Source: an uncultured Mycoplasmatota bacterium (GTDB lineage: Bacteria > Bacillota_I > Bacilli_A > RF39 > UBA660). Taken from it: a stretch of DNA of 41,358 nucleotides. Below are positions 23,034-30,473 of the stretch, in pieces (within the stretch, counting starts at the first letter, position 1; every line of letters begins with the position of its first letter). The notes below the pieces were generated by a model. The model worked only from the letters and a program-made list of their open reading frames with translations, did no database searches and had not been told where the DNA came from. A program made the translations under genes and the position numbers. Location of the stretch: positions 1-41,358 of the forward strand of contig CAOJYR010000011.1 in the NCBI GenBank assembly GCA_948465965.1, given 5' to 3'.

Positions 23034-23696
23034 TTATTTCAGATTGTAACTGCTATCTATATATTTAAATATTTCTTCTATTGGGACAGTTCCATCAAGG
23101 GGTATGGTAAACCAATGCTCTTTATTCATATGATATCCTGGAAAAAATCTTTGATTATCAATTATTTTTTTTATTTCTTCTTTGGTATTTCTTAAATCAA
23201 GAACATCAATGATTTCATCACTATCTAATCCAAGTTTTTGTTTGGATATAATAAGTAGAACTCCATACCATTTATTATTAGACTTATTTCTAAAAACTGC
23301 ATTATTGGAAACCTTTTTCCACAAAAATTCTAAATCATCATTATATTTATCTTTTATATATTTAATGACTTCCCTAGCCTGTTTACTTTTAAATGCATCC
23401 AAAACAAAACAATTATCTATTATATCCTGCAGTCTACTCTCATACTCTTCTTTTACTTTTCCTACAAAATCCCCACTAGCACTTTTAATATCTGCAAGTA
23501 AATACTCTTCATCCATCTCTAAATCTATTATTCTAGAAATCATTTTCTTATTTTTTATCTCAACGATTATTTCGAAATTTTTATCTAAAATTTTATTTTT
23601 ATAAGTATATGAATTGTTATTTTTCATAAATCCATAGGTAAGTAGTTTATTATAATCTATTTTTTTGTTTTCTAATTCCTTATCTAGAATTCTCAT
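23034..23696 (-). CDS. MmcQ/YjbR-family protein with N-terminal extension
   Basis: The C-terminal 110 residues match the MmcQ/YjbR fold: KWYGVLLIISKQKLGL, VLDLRNTKEEIKKII and FPGYHMNKEHWFTIPLDGT. The first 100 residues (LLTYGFMKNNNSYTYKNKIL, then IVEIKNKKMISRIIDLE) form a second small alpha-beta domain often seen in longer family members. YjbR-type proteins are annotated as DNA-binding by structure, but their role is not established. I use the ATG at 23696 rather than a GTG four codons upstream, because the GAGGTGGG ribosome site overlaps the latter. Confidence 0.8.
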   Translation of the reverse strand: MRILDKELENKKIDYNKLLTYGFMKNNNSYTYKNKILDKNFEIIVEIKNKKMISRIIDLEMDEEYLLADIKSASGDFVGKVKEEYESRLQDIIDNCFVLDAFKSKQAREVIKYIKDKYNDDLEFLWKKVSNNAVFRNKSNNKWYGVLLIISKQKLGLDSDEIIDVLDLRNTKEEIKKIIDNQRFFPGYHMNKEHWFTIPLDGTVPIEEIFKYIDSSYNLK

Positions 23697-23829
23697 AATT
23701 ACGCCCACCTCAATTCCTATTATATTAAGAGTATTATAACATAAAAGATACTCTTCAAATATTGAGTATCTAAAATATGCAAACTATTCTTATCTTTTTT
23801 TATGGTTCTTCTAAAGCATATGAAGTTTT

Positions 23830-25065
23830 TTAACCATGGTTTATCTTTTCCCAACCTAAATTTTTTTTCATACAGGCAATCATTATACAATATACATAAC
23901 TTGCTAAAAAGAAGGGATTAAGGAATAATGCTTTTATTTTACTTTTCTTATTTAAATCAATCTTTTTTCCTTCATTTAATATGATAACAAGCGTTGCTCC
24001 TACGAGTACTAAATAACATACAAGTAAAATAATAATACTTTTTCCTAATAGGATTTTAGATAGTTCTATATTTATAAATAGATAAACAATTGTACCTAAA
24101 AGATTAGTTAATAATTCTAAAGTAATTCCAAATACCAATAAAAGATATGGTAATATACTAAGACAAATTATGGCTTGGGATCCATTGTTTTTATTTTTTG
24201 TAAAACTTTTTTTGAATATCTCTTTTAGATATCTTTTTCTTGATGAGAAAAAACCTTTTACCCATCTCGTTCTTTGCGTTATACTTACTTTAAACTCTGT
24301 TGGTTGTTCATCATAAAATTTTGCTTTCTCATTATAAAATGAAGTCATATTATTTAATACTGAATATAAGGTTAATTCATAATCTTCTGTTAGACTGTGG
24401 AATGGATAACCTTTCCATTTTTCTATATAACTACCTCTAATATAAAATCCTGTTCCAGATATTGTAATATTTAATGTATTTTTATTCTTTATATGATTTC
24501 CTAATGTATTAATCATAGAAAAGGTTAAAGTTGAACAGGCGGATATAACATTTTCATTTCCATTTTTTGTATTTCTATAACCTATTCCAATATCATAGCC
24601 TTCATTATAAGTATCTAGCATATTTAAGAAATAATCTTTATCTAAAATATTATCAGCATCAAAAATAAAATAGGCATCATACTTTTTATCTTTATCTAAA
24701 ATCTCTTTTATACCTTCATCTAAGGCATACCCTTTTCTTTTTAATTCAAGATGTTTCCTAATAATTATATTTGCTTTAAATTCCTTTGCTATCTTACAGG
24801 TTAAGTCTTTTTCATCTTCTACAATGATATATACATCTTGCATCGATATTTTATAACTTTGATTTTTAATACTTTCTAGTAATCCCCTAATTACTTTGGA
24901 TTCATCTCTCGCTGGTATTAAAACTGCAAATTTAGTTTTATTACTTTTAGTCTTTTTTGGATAATTATGATTTTTCTTTCCCTTAATAAATATGATTACA
25001 AATAATAAAATAACAATAATTACTATTATATAGAAAATAATATCTACTATCTTAAAAACGTTCAT
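23830..25065 (-). CDS. Processive GT2 membrane glycosyltransferase
   Basis: The 411-residue protein has one N-terminal span, a GT-A catalytic domain (48-290) and three to four C-terminal spans. The catalytic residues are visible: FAVLIPARDES, YFIFDADN (metal-binding DAD), LTEDYELT (catalytic TED) and TQRTRWVKG, the QRxRW motif of processive beta-synthases of the cellulose/hyaluronan/poly-GlcNAc type. It should build a surface polysaccharide from a UDP-sugar. No BcsB- or deacetylase-like partner is present. The upstream CmpB-like gene ends 5 bases before it and is its operon partner. Confidence 0.87.
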   Translation of the reverse strand: MNVFKIVDIIFYIIVIIVILLFVIIFIKGKKNHNYPKKTKSNKTKFAVLIPARDESKVIRGLLESIKNQSYKISMQDVYIIVEDEKDLTCKIAKEFKANIIIRKHLELKRKGYALDEGIKEILDKDKKYDAYFIFDADNILDKDYFLNMLDTYNEGYDIGIGYRNTKNGNENVISACSTLTFSMINTLGNHIKNKNTLNITISGTGFYIRGSYIEKWKGYPFHSLTEDYELTLYSVLNNMTSFYNEKAKFYDEQPTEFKVSITQRTRWVKGFFSSRKRYLKEIFKKSFTKNKNNGSQAIICLSILPYLLLVFGITLELLTNLLGTIVYLFINIELSKILLGKSIIILLVCYLVLVGATLVIILNEGKKIDLNKKSKIKALFLNPFFLASYVYCIMIACMKKNLGWEKINHG

Positions 25066-25070
25066 ACTGC

Positions 25071-25721
25071 TTACCTCTTTACCATATTCGGAAACTTTCT
25101 TTTCATATAATCATCATCAAAATGCTTATCATAAAATCTATCTACTACAGTAATTGTTCTTATATGATAATGTCTTAATGTCTGTCTAATTAATGCAGTC
25201 CAAGATATTAAAATATCTATTGATAAAATAAGGATTAAAATAAACATTAATTTATCACTAATAAACATTTCTAAACTGTCTATTTTACTAGATAAAGGTG
25301 GATAAATTATTTTAACGAAGATCAATCCAAATATTCCCCAAACTAACATAAAAGGTAGAGTTGTTCTGCCGTTTATATTTAAAAATTTATTACTATAATT
25401 CCATGACGTTGTATGCAAAAAAAACTCTTGTAAAAAACTAATTATATATTCTGTTACTCCTCCTAAAAGTGAGGCTTTTATAAAAGTCATCCATAAATTA
25501 TCTTTTTTATTTACTAATAGTAAACACATTACTACAGCTCCAATTCCATAAATGGGGCTAATTGGTCCCCAGAAAACTCCCCTTCTTGGTTCCCAAACAA
25601 AAATACCACTTCTTATAAGATGCCTTATTACAAATAATCCCTCTTCATAAAAAGCGCCTATTATGCTAGCAAATAAAAATATCCAGAATAATTTTTTTAA
25701 AGATATTTTTTCTACTACCAA
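25071..25721 (-). CDS. CmpB-like integral membrane protein (putative ABC permease family PF06541)
   Basis: The 216-residue protein has five to six membrane spans. Recognisable pieces are IIGAFYEEGLF, RRGVFWGPISPIYGIGAV and GGVTEYIISFLQE, which fit the family named putative ABC-transporter permease (CmpB). The name is historical: no ATPase is nearby. Here it forms an operon with a processive glycosyltransferase, so a role in surface polymer export or assembly is possible. The start is TTG at 25721 with AGGTGA upstream, a rare start codon for this window. Confidence 0.7.
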   Translation of the reverse strand: MVVEKISLKKLFWIFLFASIIGAFYEEGLFVIRHLIRSGIFVWEPRRGVFWGPISPIYGIGAVVMCLLLVNKKDNLWMTFIKASLLGGVTEYIISFLQEFFLHTTSWNYSNKFLNINGRTTLPFMLVWGIFGLIFVKIIYPPLSSKIDSLEMFISDKLMFILILILSIDILISWTALIRQTLRHYHIRTITVVDRFYDKHFDDDYMKRKFPNMVKR

Positions 25722-25986
25722 ATTTACTTCACCTACTTCTTTTAGAAACTAGCTATTTTAAAATATAGAGCAAAACTAAATCTCTCTTTTATATTTCTTT
25801 TACATATTTTATTATTATTGAAAGAAAAGGTTGAATATATAAAACCATCTTTTACATGCCTATTCTTACATTAAAGGTATTGCATTTTTTAGGTATGTTT
25901 TTATAAGTTGTTGTCACTATAGTCTTTATTTATGGGCATTATTTTAGAAGATGTTTACATTTACCAATTGCAAGACTGTTAATGTA

Positions 25987-26822
25987 TTAAATCTTATTTT
26001 TATCTATCCCTCTGATTTCAAAACTTTTATATATTTTTTCCATATCTCTATATTTTCCATTTCTTATTTCCTCTTCATATGATGATTTTTCAATATTATC
26101 GATGTTAGATTCTAACTCTTTATCAATATTATATGGAACACTTATCAATTCATATGATATTTTTTCATCTATATTTTTGGAATTATAATTTCCGGAAATA
26201 ATTAAGTAATTTGCAACTGTAGTGTTTTTTACATTACCATCTTTTTTATCATTTCTAAACACATCTATTGCGTTGCCTACTGAACCAGTATTAATTATCG
26301 TCCTATTATAATTTTTTGTATAAATGGTGTATGAATATGTCCATAAATTACAATATCCGCCAATTGATTTGAATTCGTGTTATTGCTAGGCAAAAATAAT
26401 TTGTATAATCTATCAATGTTATCAATATTCCCAACAAAACCATTTATTTTTTCAGGTGTAGCATGAAAAAGTCTAACTAATCTCCCACTCATATAAAATT
26501 CAAAACAATAGGGTAAACTACTTAAATATTTAATATCATCCTGCGTTAATTTACTTTTATTCCATTTTATTCTTTTAATTTCTTGCTCAGTTTCATGTGA
26601 TAAATCTATATCACTTGTAAAATGCTCATCACAATTTCCTTGTAGAACAACCTCGCAATTATTTTTAATTAATTCTATACATTCATGCTGATTACTTCCT
26701 TTTGCAATTATATCACCAAGGCAAATTATTTTGTCTATGTTTCTCTCCTTAATATCACATAATACAGATTTTAATGACTCTAAATTACCATGTATATCAG
26801 AAATAATCGCTAATTTTTCCAT
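25987..26822 (-). pseudogene. Metallophosphoesterase split by a one-base frameshift
   Basis: The N-terminal frame (start ATG 26822 with GGGAG upstream) carries the metallophosphoesterase motifs: IISDIHGN, CLGDI, GNCDEH, LFHATP and YGHIH, as in YfcE/MJ0936-type phosphodiesterases. It stops at about 26295, within the domain. Adding one A to the six-A run at 26312-26317 (minus strand) restores a single frame that continues KNYNRTIINTGSVGNAIDVF, the expected C-terminal strand, and runs to 25987. So the gene is either mutated, phase-variable at the A tract, or misread in assembly. All catalytic residues lie before the break. It is monocistronic. Confidence 0.75.
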
Positions 26823-27112
26823 ATAATAAATCTCCCTTCCAATGTCTTTCCCATTTGTTAAACAAATTATATCATGATTTTTAACAAATAATAATTTCAG
26901 GTAATTCAATATATAATTATTAAAATGAAAAGTAGTAAATTTTTATAGATATGTTTATAAATCAAGACCTTTTATATAATAGCAAATTTTTCACATAAAC
27001 AACTCGGTTTATAAATTGTAAAATTATTCTTCAACTGTCTTATTTTTATTCTCTTTCATACTTTTTCTTTCCTCCAAATTATAATTTATATATCTAAATT
27101 TTAATTTCCCTT
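26823..27112. other. Intergenic region with an orphan ribosome site and an 11-codon frame
   Basis: There is no normal gene here. On the minus strand a strong GGAGG lies 11 bases before an ATG at 27057-27059 that opens the frame MKENKNKTVEE, with a stop at 27024-27026. It may be the start of a lost gene or a very short peptide. The rest is AT-rich sequence without a convincing hairpin terminator. Confidence 0.35.
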
Positions 27113-27682
27113 TTATAGAGAGTAACCATTAAAACTATTTTTCATATTGCTTCTTTCAAATTTATATTTTCTTAATAGCCCTCCATATACTTCTTGTAAT
27201 TCACTTATTTCTTTAAAATCATTTGGTTTTATTATATCAGGTAAATGGATATCAATTTTTGCTTCTTCTATTAAATATTTAACAAATTCAGCACAATAAA
27301 ATGAGTATTTTCTTTCTATTTTTTTGTGAAATCCTACAGCCAACAATCCAAGTATATTAAATGAATACTTGCTTCTTTTTTCTTGAATTTGTCTTATATT
27401 ATTCTTTATATTTTCATATTGATCTTCAGATATTTCTAGAGAATATACCTTAGCTCTTGTATTATAAAATCTTTTAAATGTTCCTTTATCTACATATTCG
27501 TGGACAAATCCTCCCCAAAAAGGATTATAAGGAGTTAGTCTTCCAAAACTATACATTTCATTTAAATCTCTATCTAGAGAAATTGAAATATGAGAAAATT
27601 CATCTTTTGTGTATTCTTTTACGATTTGGGAAAGAAAGGTGCCTGTATGTGTTAATACAATATATATTTTTTTCGTTTTCAC
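27113..27682 (-). CDS. Permuted NlpC/P60-like (YiiX-type) hydrolase
   Basis: The 189-residue protein starts KKIYIVLTHTGTFLSQIV and carries EFSHISISLD (catalytic His), then SFGRLTPYNPFWGGF, and FYCAEFVKYLIEEA (catalytic Cys) near residue 130. The His-before-Cys order is that of permuted papain-like amidases, which cleave amide or acyl-ester bonds in cell-wall or lipid substrates. It has no signal peptide, so it is probably cytoplasmic. The start codon is GTG at 27682 with AAAGGAAG upstream. The gene stands alone. Confidence 0.7.
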   Translation of the reverse strand: MKTKKIYIVLTHTGTFLSQIVKEYTKDEFSHISISLDRDLNEMYSFGRLTPYNPFWGGFVHEYVDKGTFKRFYNTRAKVYSLEISEDQYENIKNNIRQIQEKRSKYSFNILGLLAVGFHKKIERKYSFYCAEFVKYLIEEAKIDIHLPDIIKPNDFKEISELQEVYGGLLRKYKFERSNMKNSFNGYSL

Positions 27683-27745
27683 GTTATCAACTTCCTTTTA
27701 TACTCCATCAAAATTGGTATTATTTATTATAATTATAGCATAAAA

Positions 27746-27778
27746 AAAGCGAATCTTCTATATTATAAGATCTGCTTT
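27746..27778 (-). terminator. Terminator of the XRE-membrane gene
   Basis: Arms AAAGC/GCTTT and ATCTT/AAGAT form a hairpin with a 9-base loop and a small internal mismatch. On the minus strand it is followed by four further T. It lies 18 bases after the stop codon of the 27796 gene. Confidence 0.7.
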
Positions 27779-27795
27779 ATAAATTGTAGTCTATA

Positions 27796-28506
27796 TTATT
27801 TACAATAATTTATTAATTCTTTGATAGTAGGATTATTATTTTTTTCAATAACCCAGTATTCATTATCTTCATCAAAATTACATCTATATACATCATAAAA
27901 TAATGTGTCATAGTAAATAACATTACCAGTGGTAGTTGCTTTTATTCTAAACATTGGTGCTTCATTGTTATTTTTAACATTTACATAGTCAGTAAATAAT
28001 AAAATTCCCATTGCTCCTATAAATATGATAAAAATCAACCATAATCGTCTATACCACGTTACCTGATTTATTACTCGTGAGATACCTATCATGAATACTA
28101 TTATTCCAAATACAGAATAGATAGATCCCCAACTACTTTCACTAGGGAAAATCATAACTGCTGATAGTGAGGCAAAAAGTCCAAGTATAATTAGAATTAG
28201 AGAAATGGCCTTACTATATTTGTTTAATTTTTTTGTAGAATAATCAATAGTATTCACTATATTCTCCTCAAATTTTTCTTGATAATTTTCCTTATCAATT
28301 TTTTCTCCACTCATTAAATCATTAATTGTAATACCAAGCTCATCACATAGTGGTTTAAATAATGATAAGTCTGGCATATTTCTTCCATTTTCCCAATTAC
28401 TAATAGATTTTTCAGTTACACCTAACTTTTCTCCAAGTTCAGACTGTGTCATCTTTCTTTTCTTTCGACATTTAGAAATAAACTTTCCAATACGCTCTTG
28501 ATTCAT
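27796..28506 (-). CDS. XRE-family regulator with three membrane spans
   Basis: The 236-residue protein has an XRE helix-turn-helix at 7-62 (MTQSELGEKLGVTEKSISNWENG), a linker, and spans at about 100-117, 128-145 and 152-170. A short outer tail follows (NVIYYDTLFYDVYRCNFDEDNEYWVIE). It is a membrane-bound transcription regulator. Its N-terminus, MNQERIGKFI, matches the regulator at 4746-5462, but the membrane part differs, so one DNA-binding module seems to have been joined to different sensor parts. No obvious target gene lies next to it. Confidence 0.8.
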   Translation of the reverse strand: MNQERIGKFISKCRKKRKMTQSELGEKLGVTEKSISNWENGRNMPDLSLFKPLCDELGITINDLMSGEKIDKENYQEKFEENIVNTIDYSTKKLNKYSKAISLILIILGLFASLSAVMIFPSESSWGSIYSVFGIIVFMIGISRVINQVTWYRRLWLIFIIFIGAMGILLFTDYVNVKNNNEAPMFRIKATTTGNVIYYDTLFYDVYRCNFDEDNEYWVIEKNNNPTIKELINYCK

Positions 28507-28600
28507 AATTTTCTCCTTTCACATTCATATCATATAATGCAAAGGCTATTTTTAACAGGAAATAATCCTAGAGTTTAATAAATTACTATTTTTTACTATA

Positions 28601-28713
28601 TTATTTATCTTCATAAATGTTATCTAACGTCTCATATTTTGGATAACTCCTATCTTGTTTTTCTCATAGTCTAAATAAAGTATTCTATATAAATCTTTTC
28701 CTATTGTATTTAC
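28601..28713 (-). pseudogene. Possible decayed coding remnant in a 269-bp gap
   Basis: On the minus strand one frame reads IGKDLYRILYLDYEK and a shifted frame continues QDRSYPKYETLDNIYEDK to a stop at 28601-28603. Joining them needs one frame change near 28655. The residue mix looks protein-like, but I recognise no family. The remainder of 28507-28775 shows nothing I can name. Confidence 0.25.
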
Positions 28714-28775
28714 TTAGTATTCTTTTTTCCTATTTTTTCTTTAACTTAATTATAGTTATCAAGACATATTTTAGC

Positions 28776-29042
28776 TTATTTTTCTGGATAGTTCTTGTCT
28801 TTCCAATACCACCATTTTAATTTTTCTTCTTCATAAATATCATTTTCTGCATAGTATACTGCCATCCTAAAAAGATATAACTGACATTTATCTTCTTGAA
28901 ATCCTTTTATTATACAATCTTTAAAATACAAATCTTCTGGATTTTTTCCTATTAAATCTTCCACACAGGTAATTCCTATACTTAATAGTGCTTGTTTTGT
29001 TTTTTTACCAATGTTTGGTATCGTTAATAAATCAGTTTTCAA
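28776..29042 (-). CDS. Helix-hairpin-helix protein of the Cdd1 (pathogenicity locus) family
   Basis: The 88-residue protein has a helix-hairpin-helix pair (LLTIPNIGKKTKQALLSIGI, CVEDLIGKNPEDLY) and the family tail CQLYLFRMAVYYAEN, ending KLKWWYWKDK. It fits the small Cdd1 family, whose helix-hairpin-helix suggests non-specific DNA binding; its role is unknown. I chose the TTG start at 29042, 9 bases after AGGAG. A TTG three codons earlier overlaps that site. A TATAAT at about 29095-29100 lies upstream. It is monocistronic. Confidence 0.75.
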   Translation of the reverse strand: MKTDLLTIPNIGKKTKQALLSIGITCVEDLIGKNPEDLYFKDCIIKGFQEDKCQLYLFRMAVYYAENDIYEEEKLKWWYWKDKNYPEK

Positions 29043-29214
29043 TTTATACAACTCCTACTTTTTAATTAAAATTTATACATCACTTTGATATAATTTTATT
29101 ATAGCACTTTTGATTAAATTATTTAACATCATTACTTACTATTTTAATTTTTTCTATAGTATAACATAACAAAAATAACATATATCTAAAATATTAATTC
29201 TATTAAACGAATTG

Positions 29215-30315
29215 CTAATTTTCATTATCCTTTATTGTACTTATATATGTAACTTTAAAGATTTTATCATAATATATAATTTTCTTTCTTAAAATTATAA
29301 TCATATTTCCTAGATAAAAAACAATAATAAAGATAAAACCTATAAGAAACAAAGCAACTGTTATTGATGTATCTAGTTTTAAATAGTCTTTTAGTATTTG
29401 TATCATAAACATTAATTTATAAGGAAGATAAAAATAGTAAATATATATAAATAGTATTCTTAATGTGCTTCTAACAAACTTATAATTCTTATATTCTAAT
29501 CTTACATTTAAAAATTTACTACCTGGTGTTTTTCCATTTAAAGTGTAAGGTATACCTATATAGTAAATTATAAAAATAATATATTTTAAATAATTATTTC
29601 TAAGGAATATACTTATAAATAAAGTAATAAAAATATAAAGAAAAAAATCTAGTAAAAATATTGTAATTCTTCTAAGTCCTGAAACTGTTTTGCCATTTTC
29701 TAAAGAAACTCTATCAATTTTTTCTCTTGTTGGTAAGAATTTATCAATAAATCCAGTTATATAATAACCTACTATTCCTCCTAAAGTATTCATCGCTAAA
29801 TCATCGACATCAAATACTCTATATGGATATGGATAAATAAAATAAAGTCCTGATACTTGTGTCAGTTCAAAGAACAAACTAAGAAGAAAGCTAAATATAA
29901 CTGTTTTTTTTAAACTACATTTAAAGTAATATCTTAAATACATTCCAAATGGAATCATCATAAATACATTAAAAATAACTGTATAGAAACAAGGTTCTGT
30001 TAACGCTTTTAAATAGGTTTTTGGATTAGTTAGAGTAAAGGAAGACTCTTTTATTAAATCGCCAACAAAACCGAATGGTACGAGGCGAATCATATTTTCC
30101 TTAGGTTTTAATAAAGTGTTTTTAGCTGGTAGAGGTAAAATAACTAAGAAGTAGATGGTTAGTATATAAAGGATAAAAGAATAGATAATGAATACTTTTA
30201 GTTTATGAATTGAGCCATATTTATGATACTCATATAAGATAAATGGTATAGTAAAAAAGAAGGCTATAATTGGGAACATAAATATAGCTGTTTTTATCGC
30301 AAATATATAATTCAT
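29215..30315 (-). CDS. VanZ-like protein fused to an RDD membrane domain
   Basis: Residues 1-190 have the VanZ pattern: short spans, RLVPFGF, FNVFMMIPFGMYLRY, FELTQVSGLYFIYPYPYRVFDVDDLAMNTLGGIVGY. Residues 205-340 form an RDD domain, with RRITIFLLDFF at the start and GKTPGSKFLNVRLE in the middle. VanZ gives low-level teicoplanin resistance in enterococci; the combined protein is common in Bacillota but uncharacterised. It lies at the end of the Bce-type operon, consistent with envelope defence. No Shine-Dalgarno site precedes the ATG; instead the operon hairpin (30322-30343) ends 6 bases before it, so translation initiation is unusual. Confidence 0.85.
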   Translation of the reverse strand: MNYIFAIKTAIFMFPIIAFFFTIPFILYEYHKYGSIHKLKVFIIYSFILYILTIYFLVILPLPAKNTLLKPKENMIRLVPFGFVGDLIKESSFTLTNPKTYLKALTEPCFYTVIFNVFMMIPFGMYLRYYFKCSLKKTVIFSFLLSLFFELTQVSGLYFIYPYPYRVFDVDDLAMNTLGGIVGYYITGFIDKFLPTREKIDRVSLENGKTVSGLRRITIFLLDFFLYIFITLFISIFLRNNYLKYIIFIIYYIGIPYTLNGKTPGSKFLNVRLEYKNYKFVRSTLRILFIYIYYFYLPYKLMFMIQILKDYLKLDTSITVALFLIGFIFIIVFYLGNMIIILRKKIIYYDKIFKVTYISTIKDNEN

Positions 30316-30321
30316 AATAAA

Positions 30322-30343
30322 GGATTAGTAAAAATACTAATCC
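30322..30343 (-). terminator. Hairpin between the small membrane peptide and the VanZ-RDD gene
   Basis: A perfect 9-bp stem GGATTAGTA/TACTAATCC with a 4-base loop is followed on the minus strand by TTTATTATG. It overlaps the stop codon of the 44-residue peptide gene and ends directly at the VanZ-RDD start. The T run is short, so it may terminate only partly. Confidence 0.55.
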
Positions 30344-30471
30344 CCATTTCTCCCTCTAACTATAGCGATCATAATGAATACCAAAATAAGTATACCAAAA
30401 GGAAGGATTAGCGGTAAAAAATCTTCCTTAAAATTCTCGAAACTTTTACTAAAATTATATAAAGTAAACAT
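30337..30471 (-). CDS. 44-residue membrane peptide in the Bce-type operon
   Basis: An ATG two bases after the BceB-like stop codon (TGATAATG) opens a 44-codon frame. An amphipathic N-terminal part (MFTLYNFSKSFENFKEDFL) is followed by one membrane span (PLILPFGILILVFIMIAIV) and a basic end, RGRNGD. The tight spacing suggests translational coupling with the permease. I recognise no family. A small accessory subunit of the ABC/kinase complex is plausible by position; it could also be a spurious frame, but the span and spacing argue for a real gene. Confidence 0.55.
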   Translation of the reverse strand: MFTLYNFSKSFENFKEDFLPLILPFGILILVFIMIAIVRGRNGD

Positions 30472-30473
30472 TA

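Noticed and set aside
25857..25915. Inverted repeat CATGCCTA/TAGGTATG with a T run, considered as a small RNA or terminator
   Set aside because: The loop is about 30 bases, no promoter or gene lies upstream on the plus strand, and the minus-strand version has no T run.
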